A DNA stretch of 64,000 bases from the NCBI GenBank assembly GCA_963920765.1, contig OY987251.1:5458501-5522500 (forward strand), in the 5' to 3' direction. Positions 44,971-57,439 of the stretch are shown piece by piece. The notes under the pieces were generated by a model that was given only the letters and a program-made list of their open reading frames with translations, had not been told where the DNA came from and searched no databases. The DNA comes from Ulota crispa. Taxonomy: Eukaryota; Streptophyta; Bryopsida; Orthotrichales; Orthotrichaceae. A program made the position numbers and the translations under genes. The number at the start of each line of letters is the position of its first letter. The first letter of the stretch is position 1.

Positions 44971-45821
44971 GAAGGATTTTACGTGCATTGGAACCTGAAG
45001 TGGGAGAACAGCTTTGTATCCCATGCACAAAGTAAAATCTCGAAGACGTAGATTAGGATTGTAGAGGTCGTGGTCTTGTGGAATGTGGCGTACCATTTCC
45101 AGGTTCAGCAGTGTCTTATTTTGACACTTAATTTTGTGCTACAGTGGGTTGCCTTGCGCAAACTATTGGCGACCAAATCTCAGTCGGAGTGGTGCAAGCT
45201 GCTGCTGCTGCTGCTGCAGCAAACAGGGCTTGAGTGGAGAACGTGGTGAAACTATTCACTTCGTTTGATGGAAAGCGTTGAAAAAATGTCACTTATGCTT
45301 GGTTCCTCGGTGCAGGTCCATGATGGATATAGGAAATGTAATTATTCCTTGCAATTTCAGTCGGAGACTTCGTTAGTTTCCTGTAGCAAAAGACTTCAAA
45401 TACTCTTTGATTTGTGCAAGCGATACCGAGAACATCTGGTCTGTCATTGTCGCGGTTGTGGCAGGTATGCTAATGTTTTTATGTTTCAATAGTTGGGCCT
45501 TCTACCTTAACTGACGTGTTTCCGTTGCAGTAGTAAACTTCGATTTGAGTTGTGGGTCATTTGTATTCAGTAGGCAGTGATGGATGAACTCCTTTTCTGT
45601 AGAGGTTTACGTGTAACTTTCTGACAAATTTCTGGTAACCTTCTGTCGGATTTTGTTTAAGTACCGATGCAGAAGAAATCTACCTCGGAATTGCAATTCA
45701 AAATCTGTGCAAGAGGTTAGGATGTCAAGGAAAGATGATTCGTATTCAGCGCAATATGATAGAGCCGGAATGTTGAGGCCTGGCAATTCCCATGAGCAAC
45801 CCCCTCAAATTTTAGTGGCAT
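44971..45821 (+). other. SR140 3' region with a short CTG tract
   Basis: Sequence after the SR140 stop, less AT-rich than the spacers and probably 3' UTR in part. A (GCT)n run of about 20 bp lies at 45199-45218. Open frames here are short and lack splice partners. Confidence 0.4.
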
Positions 45822-46738
45822 TTAACCCCTCAAGGACCATTGTCCCTTCGGGGGACAAATGGGATTTTGGACATGTACCTATGGTTAAATTACTTTGCAT
45901 GATTTTTTGAAACTTTTATTGAAGGTGAGGAATTCAAAATCTACGTGGGAATTTAATTTTTTCTTCATTCTAGTATTTATTGAAGAAGTTATGCATGAAA
46001 ATCTGGAAAATGCTGCTCCCCGGGCAGCCAAAAACTTCTTTAAAAATTTCATTTTTTTCAAATAAAATTTTGAAATAGGTTCTTTAGACTTATATAGACG
46101 TGGGGAGCTTTGAATCATTTAATTTTGATAGATGAGATGAAAGTTATGAGGAGTTTTTGTTTGCAACTTTGCAGGCACTTATAGATTCTCTACTCTAAAA
46201 TAAACTTTGAACTTTGAGGTCCTTTATTTTACTCAATTTTTAGTATTCTAATTGGAAAAATAATTAAATCAAAGAATGTTTATCACAACATTACTACCTT
46301 TGGGATTTGCATTTTTCATTTCAATAATTAAATTCTTAACAATTTAGTGTTTTAACTCAATCTCTATTTCTTTTTACTTACTATTTTTTTTCCATGTGTT
46401 GTATAGTTCTAATTGATTTGATCATTCTCCCGCATCCTAACTTGATCTCCTACATGGAAAAATAAAAGAACAACTTTGGGTAGAGCAATTTTTTTCATAT
46501 AAGAGTGGTCAAAGGCTTCTAAAATTTATGAAGTGCAAGGAAAAAAACTTTTTTTTCTCACTTCAAATGTAAATTTCCCCCTCTTCTCCATTCCCACAGA
46601 TACCTCTTCTAGTCCAAGGCAAGATCCTACAGTTGGATTTCCCAAAAAAAAAAAAAACCTACCTTCTTACTCATCCCCTAGAAGTGGTAGTTTTCAATGA
46701 TTTTGGTTGGAAAAAGGACTTGGTCCTTTAGGGGTTAA
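45822..46738. mobile_element. TTAA-family element, 917 bp
   Basis: The left end TTAACCCCTCAAGGACCA is followed by a hairpin, TGTCCCTTCGGGGGACA; the right end is TGGTCCTTTAGGGGTTAA. The interior matches the 9852 copy in the opposite orientation, including the blocks around TTTGAATCATT, TCTCTACTCTAAAATAAAC and CATGTGTTGTATAG. No coding capacity. Confidence 0.8.
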
Positions 46739-46857
46739 CTTGACAATATTTTTTTTGAAACTCATCAATTGAATTTCCTACTCCAAAATCCTTAGTTTGA
46801 TGCTTATGGGTGTTGCTACCTTAATTTTTGCACTTTTATTTTTGTCCAAATTTTACT

Positions 46858-47320
46858 TTGGTTAAACTTGTACCCTACTCTATGTTTAATTTTTTCAACT
46901 TTGGTCAAACTTGTACTCTACAATATTTTAAGGCAAAAGCAAATTATAAATGGGTTCATCAAACTAACACACCATTATTTTGTATAATAAAGACTAGTTG
47001 GTAAACCCATTTACCTAAGCTAAATGAGTAATGCTAGCTCCATTTAGCATAGGTTAGGATATATATAAAAAAAGTCCATTTAGTATGGGTTAAAATTTAT
47101 ATAGAAAATTTCATTTATTAGCATCCATTTAGCACCCATTTAGTACCCATTTAGCACCCATTTAGTACCCATTTAGCTTCCATTTAGCAAAAAATCCATT
47201 TAAAATTCATTTAAAAATCCATTTAGCATTTGTTTAGCATAGATTGAGATTTATATATAAAAAAGTTTATTTATAACTTTGCATCCATTTAGCATCCATC
47301 TTCTACTTTTGTCCAAAGTT
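46858..47320 (+). repeat. Direct repeat copy 1 with CATTTAGCATC minisatellite
   Basis: A segment starting GGTTAAACTTGTACCC and ending in an array of CATTTAGCACC / CATTTAGCATC units (about 47100-47300) recurs at 48553-49040 in the same order with roughly three-quarters identity by eye. Confidence 0.7.
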
Positions 47321-47328
47321 CACTTTGG

Positions 47329-48240
47329 TTAACCCCTAAAGGACCAGATCCCCTTGTTTAGAAACATAGCAATTCAGGGTAGGTACCTGTGATTGGAGCT
47401 TTTCATATTTTTGGCTGAAATTTTAATGGAATGTGGAGACAAGGTTTATCTTTCATATGTACTAAATTTCATGACACTTGGAATTATGAGTAAAAAGTTA
47501 TGGCCTAATATGTTGTTTTTTACGTTTGTCGGGCAATTTGGGCAAATTTTTAAAAATCAAATTTTTCAAAAAAAAAATTTTTAAATGGGTTTAGGAGGTT
47601 TACGTGAATGTAGGAAGCTTTGAACCATTCCGTCTAGATGAACAAGATGAAAGTTATGAGGATTTTTTGTTTGCGAGCAGTTATGGATTCTCTACTCCAA
47701 ATTAAACTTTGAAGCCCTTTATTTTACTCAATTTTCAACATTTTGGAAAAAGAACAAAATCAAAAGATGAATATTGTTTATGACAACATTACAACCATTG
47801 GGATTGACATTTTTTGTTTCCATAATTAAATTCTTAACAATTTAGTGTTTTGAATCATTCTCTACTTCTTTTTACTTACTAATTTTTTTCCATATGTTAT
47901 ACAACTCCAAATGATTTGAAACCTTTCTGACATGTACTTTACTTAGGTGGAACAAGGAATTTAGAGAAGCACCACCAACATGGCATTTTTTCCTTAGGAA
48001 TTTCACCTCATGAAGGGTAGCTGCCTGATTTTTCACAAGACGTTTTTGAATATTCAGACCATTCTAACTTCCAGTCCACATTGTGGAAAACTTTGAAATT
48101 TTTTCTACATCTTCTAAAACCATTCTTCTTCAAGATCCTACAATCACATGCATAAAAATGTTTTTGTTTTCAAATTTGGTTGATGCTCTAAAAATGGCAG
48201 TTTTGAAGAATTTTTGGTGAAAACTTGCTTGGTCCTTTAG
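47329..48240. mobile_element. TTAA-family element with an altered right end, about 912 bp
   Basis: The left end TTAACCCCTAAAGGACCAG is canonical. The right end runs TTGGTCCTTTAG and then departs from the expected GGGTTAA, just where a different MITE begins (48248). The interior matches the 45822 copy over the last 600 bp or so. Damage by the adjoining insertion is the simplest explanation. Confidence 0.7.
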
Positions 48241-48247
48241 GTATTAC

Positions 48248-48550
48248 AAGGGATTTGGACCCAAGAAAGGGCTGTGAGTTTGGATGTTCCCAATGCTGGG
48301 AACCAGCCATTGCTGGTAGTCAGAAAAAAAGAAGAAAAATAGAAAATAAAAAATAAAATTTAAAAAAGAGTAAAAAAAAAGTCCATTTTTTTTCTTTTCC
48401 AAAAGAAATAATTAAATAATAAAATCTGACATGGATGCCCTAATGCCATGTCATACTGCTGCAGATTGCCTATGTGGAAGTGTTGTGGAAATGTTCCCTA
48501 AGTTCCCATAGTTTTGGGGGAAGGGGCCCATTCTTGGGTTCAAATCCCTT
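48248..48550. mobile_element. MITE abutting the TTAA element, about 300 bp
   Basis: AAGGGATTTGGACCCAAGAA at the left is mirrored by TTCTTGGGTTCAAATCCCTT at the right. An inner pair, TGGATGTTCCC... / GGAAATGTTCCC..., is less clear. No coding capacity. Confidence 0.65.
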
Positions 48551-48552
48551 TT

Positions 48553-49040
48553 AACCAGGTTAAACTTGTACTCCACTCTATTTTTGTTTTTCTACTTTGA
48601 TTAAACTTGAGCTCTATTCTATTTTAAAGCAAAAATTGAGCTAAAAATAGATTCATCAAATTGACACACTCACACATCATTAATAAGATGAGTTTGTAAA
48701 TCCATTTAGCAAAGCTAAATGAGTTTACAAACTAGTAGAAAAATAAATTCTAGTTAGCATCTATTTAGTATCTATTTAGCATCCATCTAGCATCCACTTT
48801 AGCATCCACTTGGCATCCACTTTAGCATCCATTTAGTATCCATTTAGCATCCACTTAAGCATCCATTTAGCATCCATTTAGCATTTGTATAGCATCCATT
48901 TAGCATTCATTTAGCATCCATTTGCATCCATTTGGCATCCATTTAGCATAGAATAAAAAAACAACATTTATAACTTTTGTACTTCTACTTTTGTCCAAAT
49001 TTTAGTTTTGTCCAAACTTGTACTCTACTCTATTCTTAGC
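48553..49040 (+). repeat. Direct repeat copy 2 with CATCCATTTAG minisatellite
   Basis: Same order of blocks as 46858-47320, with an array of CATCCATTTAG units at about 48755-48955. Copy 1, the TTAA element and the MITE all lie to its left, so the two copies bracket both insertions. Confidence 0.7.
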
Positions 49041-50419
49041 TTATTAACTTTGGTCTTATTTTGGTTAAATCATAGGGAGTGCACTCCTTTTGTTTATTGT
49101 ACACGTGCAATCAAATGAAGGGTTATTATAATTGCCTTGGTCCTAAATTTTTGACAAGGTTTTATAAAAGTATGTATCATTGAAATGGGTGTGAGCTCTT
49201 TATAAATAATGAAGGATAGGGCATAGTAATGAGAGTTATAAATTTTTGAGTAGTACAATAGCCTTGCCAATAATCAAAAAATAAAGTCTACACTTTTATT
49301 GAATAAATTTTAATTATAAAATGGTTAGCTAAAGTATCCCAAGTTTTGAGTATGACAAAGTATCCCATGTTTGATCCTTGTCCAAGTATCCAATGTCAGT
49401 TGTATTCAGCAGTAGCTTAAGTCATAGGGTTAATAAATGATGTAAAGGCCATGATATAGGATTGGACATGTGGATGAAGCTTCTGTTGTTGTTCATTTAT
49501 GGGCTTGTGGCCTAGGCTTAGGGTTAGCGTGGGGTTTGAAGGTTGGGTCATGCTTTAGCAACTTCCGCTTGCACGTTTGCATGTTTTGTGGTTTCGATTG
49601 CACGATTTATCTCAAATTCTTCAACAACTGTTGACGCTTTGTCCATTCGGTGGACGATTGTTAAACTTCATCCATTCTTGCACGTTCTCGTCGATATCTC
49701 GTCCAAAAAGTGGACAATTGTTCATAGAGTGCATTTTCATACATTCTTGCAAGTTCTCGTCTAATTTTTGTCCGTCTGGCGGATGATTGTTGATGGACGC
49801 TCAGGGGGCTACTACAAGGAGGCTTTCAATGCCTGCCACCCCGTTTGGGCAAGTTGCTAGCTATTTGGACATGATTTTTTTTGCTTTTAACGACCTAAGG
49901 TAACTGTACCCATACCTCAGCGTTTAAGGATTTAGGGTACTTCAGAGTCTTAGAAAATTCAGGACTTTTTTTGTAGGATTAGCCTTCAACAAGCTAGCAT
50001 GGAATGTAATTTTTGTGAAAAAAGTATTGTAGATTATTTTATATTAAAGGGCAAGGTTGTAGCTCATAGGGTCCCTATTAGTAACTCTAAACTACCCTTA
50101 AAACTACTTTGATGTGTTCCTATATATGTGCTTGACTGTCCCAATCTCAACCATCTCTCAATCATCTTATAGCAACTTATCAACTGACATATGACAAGAT
50201 TTTCTTATGCCCGTGAAATTCACTGCTCCACTACTTTGAGTTCACAGTGAATGGTGAACACCTCAAAAGTAGGGCTTTGGGGACTACTCATGATTGGGTG
50301 CTGTTACCTTAGATCCTGACGATCCAGGCCTTTTTTGCATCAGCATTCTCCACAGGTTTCTTCTTTTTCTCGCAATGTGTCGGTTTTAGTGAGAAAAGCA
50401 GCAAGCAAGCACTCGGGCG
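49041..50419. other. Spacer and putative promoter of the DUF7795-type gene
   Basis: Mixed-composition sequence. Frames around 49543-49786 have overlapping alternatives and no splice partners, so they are not called. The last few hundred bases probably include the leader of the next gene; an in-frame TGA lies at 50390-50392, before its ATG. Confidence 0.4.
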
Positions 50420-53400
50420 ATGGCTATGAACAACGTGTCGCGCATTTTTCAGACCTTCATGGCAAGGTAAACGGAATTCGCGTGCCTGCACATTCAAATC
50501 CAACATGGTTTTTTGTTCAAATTTCTGCCTTTGGTAATTGCCCCGCTTCCAAGCGAGGTGCTCATCCATCTCTTGCTTTCGATCTCTTTCCCTTTGGGTT
50601 GCGGTACAACCTTTTTGCTGCTTAACCCTAAACCCCATGTTGCAATGTACTTTTTAGGGGTCATTGTCGCTTGTGCAGCTCTTTTCATCACATTTCTTTT
50701 GCTTTTATATTGAGAATTGCACAAGCAACAGTATCGAGATGCGTTATTCTTTTGTTTGCCTGTTCATATGCATTTTCTTACATGCCTTTGTGTTATCTCT
50801 GCTTCTGGAAGAGAGAGACTAAGAAACGGTTCAAATGTATTGATATCTCATGTGCCCTGTAAAAATGAGACGTGGGTTTAAAAGCAATAAAATTGCGGCA
50901 TGTGGTTATAGCAAAAATAATGGCATTCAAAGCATGTCAAGTAGGGCTTTCCAAATTTTTAAGTAAGGTGTCAGAAAGATGACTCTTTTCAACTACACGA
51001 ATAGTTTCCTTCTTAAGCCCAAGTCCCACATTCTCATTAGAAACACTAGTCTTCAAGTAGAGTTTCAAAGACTTGTTTCGTAATGGCCTCTCTTAATGTG
51101 GAATGCAAGTCTCGCACCCTAACACCCTCAATTGTGGAAGAACATACTAATGTGGGGAAAGAGAATCATGAAAACTAGAGGTTTGTATTTGGAGAAGAGA
51201 CAATTGCAATTAGGTGTTTGTGTCTGTTTTTGTAACAATTTTTGCTGAATGTTGGATGGGGTGGAACTAGGGTGGTGACACTGGAGGATATGGCTAAGCG
51301 AAGCAGTCCAAATCTGGCGACCTTTCAACAAGAGCTTGGTACTGAGCACAAGTCTTATATAAAAATCTCTCTAATGCTCCCCATTCAATTTTTCAATATT
51401 AACCTTAGCAATTCACTTCATAATAATAGATTCAAGCTGCACTGCACTGTTTCTACATACAGATCCTAAGATGTTAGGTTAATTAGGTCCTGTTCCTGTT
51501 TGGTTCTATAACTGCGTATATGCAACCTTGTGCATCTATGAGTACATCACATTCCTTTTTTTATATCTCTTAATCTTCTTTGTGTTGTATAGTTGTGTAG
51601 AGAATGGGAGAAAGTGCATCACTGCTAATTCCACGGTGTTACAGGCCCTATCTATAGAATTTTATAGATTTTACTTTGGTAACGTTCATCTCTTTGCTTC
51701 TTACAGCAAAAGGTGACATGCTTATGGTTGGAATGCAGAGATGTTTCGGAGGTCACCTCTCAACAACTCCAACGTGCTGGCACAAGTGCTGGTAAGCACG
51801 CCTAGTGAGCGTCTGAAAGCATACCAGGAGGCAGGTTGTCGTCATTCCCATACAGATCATGCAGTGGTTGTCAAGTGTAAGTGATCACCTCCGCTATTTT
51901 ATTATTTTTCTCTTCCAACGCTTGTGTGTGTTTTCGCACCTACTCAGATTGTTGTTTGATTCACATACTTGTTGCTTGTTCTGTAAAGAATCGACAGTGG
52001 ACAATGCACTCAAGGATCTCCAAAACCACGTCCAGCAAGGTATGCAAACACATGCTCTTATTTGTACATAGATTTCTCCTTCAAGTTTGAACTGGAAAGA
52101 AGCCTTTGAATGTTGTTTTAGGAAGGTACAGATGTGATCTTACATTAAATCATTTGTTGGCGTTCGTGATGCTTTTCTTCAAATCCAGCACGCGCAGTCA
52201 TGGAGGAGCTGCAAAGGCTGCTGGACGAAGCAAATGGAATCATGCATGAAGATTTGAGCACCCGGTTGGGTAACATTGTTTTGACTGAAGGTGCTGGAAC
52301 GTCTGAAAATGCACAAACAGTCGGCGTTGGACAAGGAACGAATCTCTTACAAAGAGTGGATAGGGGGCAAAGAGCTGGATGTCATGAACAGGTACGTACC
52401 TTTCCACTCTGTCAAACTGGGTCCTTCATAACATCCTTGAGAGGGCTCCTTCCACTTCTTCCATTCTAGGAAAAATCAGGGTATTCTCTGATCCCCTGAC
52501 ACTTTCTTTCTTTAACGAACATTCACACACCTCACGAGTACAAGAATTTAGAGGATAGAAGTCTTGAACATCAATCACTTCTGCAGCTCCCCTGATTAAT
52601 CCCCAGATTGACACCTGTCAGCAAGTAGAAGAAACGTGATGTTGCGCATCATTCCTATCCCTATTGATTGAATCCAAACAGTTTCCTATTATTTTGCTAT
52701 TCAAATAGTAAGCTGAGTGTGCTTATAGAATAACTTGAGAATGTTATGTCATAGCCCTAAACGAGGCTTCTCTCTAATTTTGTGGCTTGAGCTAGGAATT
52801 GGCACTGACGATGGGTTACGTTGATTGTCCAGCCCTCCACTCAAGTAACCTCCCCAAAGACTAAAGTGCGGCAGTTGTTCACACCAGACTACGTAACGAC
52901 TATGGCAGCCATCTATGGCGTGCTACAACAAGACTTCACCATGCAGGTCTCTTGCAGTTCACACTATTCTACTGAAACCGTTCCGAGTAGCAAAGCATGT
53001 AACAGAGCCTTACCAGAAGCTGTTCTGATACTTGATTTGCCTTGAAGGCCAGCCATGTCTTACTAAAGGGAATGGAAATGAAACTTTTGAATCGGTAAGG
53101 CATGTTCTCTGTGGATTTCCAAAAGGGGAACCATACGGCTGCTTCATTTCTGGCATCAAAAGGGGGCTATTTCTATACTCCATTAAACCAAAGCCTGGAA
53201 CCTATTAATATTGGATTCTAATTCGTGGAGGCACCTTGCAAGCGTCAGTTTTACTTGGAGTTTTATTTTCTTGACAGATTCTCATTACTTCCTACTTCCT
53301 AGGGATGAATTTGAGTCAAGTGACGGAGGCGGTTGTTCGTATTGTAATTTTGGTGAAACAAACTCACTGCTGCTGCACTTGAGTATGCTTCAATATTTCT

Positions 53401-53608
53401 CTACTAAGGCTGACGGTTGGGTGCAAAGCAGGAGAGGGTGGTGGGTACTCTTGGACTAGACTTATCATCGGAGCTCCTGCAAAACTACCACATGATGTGG
53501 ACGTTACGACCTTTCGTGGACGAATCTGTTGTAGAGGAAGCTCTGAGTTGGACCCGACCATTTACAGTTCAAGAGATTGAGATTTCGGGTGGTGGTGCCA
53601 ATTTATGA
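50420..53608 (+). CDS. DUF7795-type plant protein, seven exons, 262 aa
   Basis: Exons 50420-50466, 51271-51338, 51739-51876, 51998-52039, 52189-52391, 52833-52946 and 53432-53608 join in one frame (789 nt). All introns are GT/AG; phases are 2,1,1,1,0,0. The phase-1 border after exon 3 forces the acceptor at 51997, because the alternative at 51988 would create a stop. The start is MAMNNVSRIFQTFMAR; two close ATGs (50420, 50426) are possible. Recognisable blocks are FQQELEMFRRSPL, LKAYQEAGC, a helical VQQARAVMEELQRLLDEANG segment, LFTPDYVTTMAAIYGVL with DFTMQERVV, and MWTLRPFVDES near the C-terminus. From memory these correspond to a plant-specific uncharacterised family (DUF7795) of predicted coiled-coil, soluble proteins. 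No biochemical role is known to me. The exons are too short to stand out individually, which is why the gene is easy to miss. Confidence 0.8.
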
Positions 53609-54052
53609 GAGGTGAGCGAATTGAAGCTGCTGCTGAAATGAACGAGAGTCTTGTGGTATCAGCCAACACAATTTCTATGGTCATTTGGACTGATATTCTA
53701 CTGACCCTCATAACTAGGCGTGTTCCAAGAGAAAAGGTTCACAGCTGTGTACCGGAAGTGGGTGTTACCTCACTACGTTCGACGATGGAGCGGATTAATT
53801 TGTAAGTACTCTGGTCTGGTCTGGTTTGCATAGGACTTGGATTCTGATGTTGGTTTCTGAGAGTACTGTCTGCACAGTTGATTCTGCTTCAAGCATTTCT
53901 GAGTCTTTGGCCTATTTTGTTAAATCTTGCTTTTACACAGATCCATGTGAGAAAACTCCTGGATTGTGCAGGTCAAAGTACCCGTGGCAGGAAGTGCAAA
54001 CACCCTTCTTAAGGTGTACATGTTACGCTGATCCAGAGAATGGTTAGGTACC
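53609..54052 (+). other. 3' region of the DUF7795-type gene
   Basis: No second gene is supported. The short frames after the stop lack splice-consistent partners. Probably 3' UTR and spacer. Confidence 0.35.
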
Positions 54053-54175
54053 GTGCAACGCAAGTGTGCATAGTCTCAAGAATGTTAGGCCTCAAGCAAT
54101 GAAAGAGTTGCAAAGTGCAACGTAAGAGTGCATAGTCTCAATAGTAGTAGGCCTCAAGCAATGAAAAAGTTGTAA
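54053..54175 (+). repeat. Tandem duplication of a 62 bp unit
   Basis: Units at 54053-54114 and 54115-54175 share GTGCAACG, GTGCATAGTCTCAA, TAGGCCTCAAGCAATGAAA and AGTTG with a few differences. Confidence 0.85.
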
Positions 54176-54525
54176 AAGCTCCTTGGTTTGTCCGAGCTAC
54201 CAGTTTTTTGTACCTCTACTCATGCAACTCGCTATCATGAAATTTTCTACTCGGTTTGTGTACTCAGCACTGCAAGCTCTGCAGGTTTCGTCAAGCAGCA
54301 ACGGTTGGATTGCTTGTGGGAAATCGCTATCTGTTGGAAGCCGTATGGTGCCCTGCAAATCCTCACTCATTCTGGATGACGCAATGCAGATATTGCCGAA
54401 TTACATAGTGACCTCATCCTACTTTGAATCACTGGAAAGAAACTAGTAAGTGTTTTGAGACAGACGTTTCTAGTTGTGTGGCTAAGTATCCTCTTTCTCA
54501 GAAGTGCCTTTCGGTTGCTCCTTAT

Positions 54526-54864
54526 TGGAGCTTACACCTGACTCATCTCATCTAATACACCACTGACACGATTACATATACACAGTACATTACTCCCTAA
54601 CAGATAGCTAGGCCATGTGTGCTTTGGTCTCATCTTGTTTAGTGCAAGAGGACGGAAAAACAAAAGAGGAACCCTAAAGAAGCTCCTGCGAGGAGACTTC
54701 ATTCTAGAATGTACGTCAATTGATCATCTACTCTGTGTATCACTATAGTACATCTGTATCTGTCTATGCCTGTGGTACATGTTCAGATCTACAACTATAT
54801 ATTATAGTAGGATCTATAACTGTGGTACATATTGGATAAAATGTACAATTATGCTTTAATTACA
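54526..54864 (-). repeat. 3' LTR of the copia element
   Basis: On the plus strand it runs from TGGAGCTTACACCTGA to ...TTTAATTACA, i.e. TG...CA in both readings. Sequence shared with the other LTR extends 3 bp and 8 bp past these points, so the exact ends are uncertain by that much. Confidence 0.8.
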
Positions 54865-54921
54865 ATACTCCTACTTGTAGTTTACATTGTGCTATTCTCA
54901 CTAGAACAAGTATCGCATATC

Positions 54922-55539
54922 TTACTTCTCTCCCACTTGGGGTACGCTTAACTGGACAATGTGAAGAGCATTTCTGAAAGTAAGAAATTTTTCAGCCGGA
55001 AGTGCCTTAGTAAAAACATGAGCCAACTGTTGATGAGAAGGAATGAAAGACACTTCGATTATGGCTTTCTCCTGGTGCTCACATATGCAATGGTAGCAAA
55101 TGTCAATGTGCTTTGTTCTTTTATGGTACTTTGGGTTTTGTACGAGACGCACAGCATCTTGGTTGTCGCAAAACATAGTAGAAGGTCTTGGAGGAAGAAG
55201 ACCAAGATCCTCAATTAGACGCCTGAGCCATTTCGTTTCCTTGCTTCCAGTTGACGTCGAGATATACTCAGCTTTCATGGTTGATGTAGCTACACATCTT
55301 TGCTTCCTGCTCATCCAGAGTACTGGAGCGCCATTAAGGAGTATGACAAGTCCACTCCTATTGAGTTTGTCATCTATATCCCCTGCATAGTCTGCATCCA
55401 CATAGACAGTGGGCTGGTGTGGTATTCGTTGCGAATGATAGCAGAGAGCATAACAGGTCGTCCCACACAGATACTTAATGATTTGTATCACTGCAGTGCA
55501 ATGTATATTGCTAAAATTGCTAGTATATTGAGCAACCAT
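54922..55539 (-). pseudogene. Copia RNase H domain
   Basis: The frame contains YVDADYAGD, the LNGAPVLWMSRKQ and STMKAEYIS blocks, CDNQDAVRLVQNP and KRTKHIDI, all standard for the copia RNase H with its catalytic Asp and Glu residues. The last part, HVFTKALP, matches the usual C-terminal end of the polyprotein. It is out of frame with the reverse-transcriptase segment upstream. Confidence 0.85.
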
Positions 55540-57247
55540 AGAGACATCTTGCGAAATATCCGGCCGAGACCATGTTTGGATGTAAAGAAGACTTCCAACG
55601 CAGCTCTGGTAAGGAAAATTTGACTTTCCAGGGTCATCGTTAGGTAGCGGCTTTTGAAGTTGAACATTGGATCCGCTGGAGTGTTAATAGGGTTAACGTC
55701 TGAAAAACCATACTTGGCCAATATAGTCTCAATGAAGCGCGCTTGATCAACGTAGATTGTACGAGACACTCTATCCCACGTTTCATGAAGCCCCACGTAC
55801 ATGTCGGCGAGTCTAGTCGTCATAGAGAAATGTGTCTTCAGATATTGCATCATGTTCTGTAGGCGTGATAAATTGATACAGACTACCAGACCATCTTCCA
55901 CAAAGATTGTTGTAGCCAACAATGGTTTTACATTTGAGTAAAATTTGCATGGATCGGCAATTAATTGTACTAGTTCATACCTGGTTAAAAATGACGTGAA
56001 CTTGTGGTTCCACTGGCGGCTGGCTTGTTTTGAACCATACAAACTCTTTTTTAGGTGGCACACCTTTCTCTTATCATCAAAGAGTTGGAACCCCTCAGGT
56101 AGATCCATGAATATGTCTTCATGTAGATCTCCATGTAGAAAAGCGGTTTTAATATCAAATTGTATCATGTCACAATCCTCAGTGGTAGCAATCGCCAATA
56201 GGGTTCTGATACTGTCTGTTTTTGTTGTATGGGCGTATGTCTCATCATAGTCAAAACCATAAGATTGAAAATATCCTTTAGCGACCAGTCTAGCTTTGTA
56301 TTGATCTACAGAGCCATCTGCTTTAACTTTGACCTTAGATACCCATTTGTTGGCAACAATTTTCTTCCAAGCGGCAGATCAGTAAGTATCCGTGTTTGAT
56401 TTTGGATTAAGGAATCAATCTCTTCCTGCATTGTTGCTTTCCATTGTGAAACCTTTGGAGATTTTAAGGCAGCCGTGTAGGTACGGGGCTCTATTGGCAA
56501 GATAGTCGTTCTCGGGTTTGAACCATGGGAACGGACAATGAAAGCCATAGAATCAAAAGGGACAGTTACTATGTCTTCATAGATGCTCGAGAGAGATCTT
56601 GTGCGAAGCACGCTGTTCTCTGAGTCAGAACCAGAAGAATCAGAATTATTTGAAATCTCCATATTCACATCAGAAGACATATCCTTATGAACCAATGGAT
56701 CGTGACCAATAGAGTGTGGACTCTCACTGGAACAGAGCGAAATATTCTTAGATGAAAATTCTGATTGGTTAAGATTGCTCCTACTCGTACTAGCATCGTT
56801 TATAATAGGATTATTAAATCTTCTAACTGGGATAGTACTACTCCCACTTATTCGAATATTCCCAATACTCCCATTAGCGTGATTAGGAATCGAACTACTC
56901 CCACTAACTTGATTAGGAATTGAACTATCTTTGTTAAGAGAATGTTCTTTATGCTGGTCAGACTCAGTTCCAGTAGTAGGAAGTGATAATACTAATGAAG
57001 AGGAAGTGGAAGACTCAGAAGACAAAGGAGGAGAGTCGCTTCTAGGATTATGAATAGGATGGTTATTAAAAACTAGATCTACTAGATTTGGGAAAAAATT
57101 GACTAGGGTGACGCTTGACTTTTCGTCCTTAGGAATAGGAACATGGGAGTCTTCATCAAAGATAACATCCCGACTAGTAATTAAATGCTGTTTCTCAAAA
57201 CTCCAAAACCTATAAGCCTTACTCGTTGAACAATATCCAATGAACAT
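55488..57247 (-). pseudogene. Copia linker and reverse transcriptase, frame-shifted
   Basis: The first frame (57247-56306) starts with the integrase C-terminal GYCSTSKAYR / DVIFDED block and a Ser/Asn-rich linker. It shifts at about 56370 into a second frame that carries NKWVSKVK, KARLVAKGY, QFDIKTAFLHG (first catalytic Asp), LPEGF and LKKSLYGSKQASRQWN. The active-site dyad, normally YVDD, reads FVED at 55893-55904, so one catalytic Asp is replaced by Glu. Confidence 0.85.
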
Positions 57248-57439
57248 ACATTCCCTTGACTTCCTGTCAAATTTTCTGCGTAGTTACTGAGGGATATGAA
57301 CATACGCCAGACTTCCAAATGCTTTGAAATGAGATATGTCTAGAATTTTTCTTGTCCATGACTCAAAGGAAGTATGTCCTCTCAAACCTTTGGTTGCTAC
57401 TCTATTAAGTATGTACATAACGATATTCACCACCTTAGC

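Noticed and set aside
45265-45910. Short frames after SR140
   Set aside because: Position after the stop and before a transposon, with no conserved motifs; more likely 3' UTR and spacer.
49543-49786. Overlapping plus-strand frames of about 70 codons
   Set aside because: Two frames are equally open, neither has a splice partner or recognised domain.
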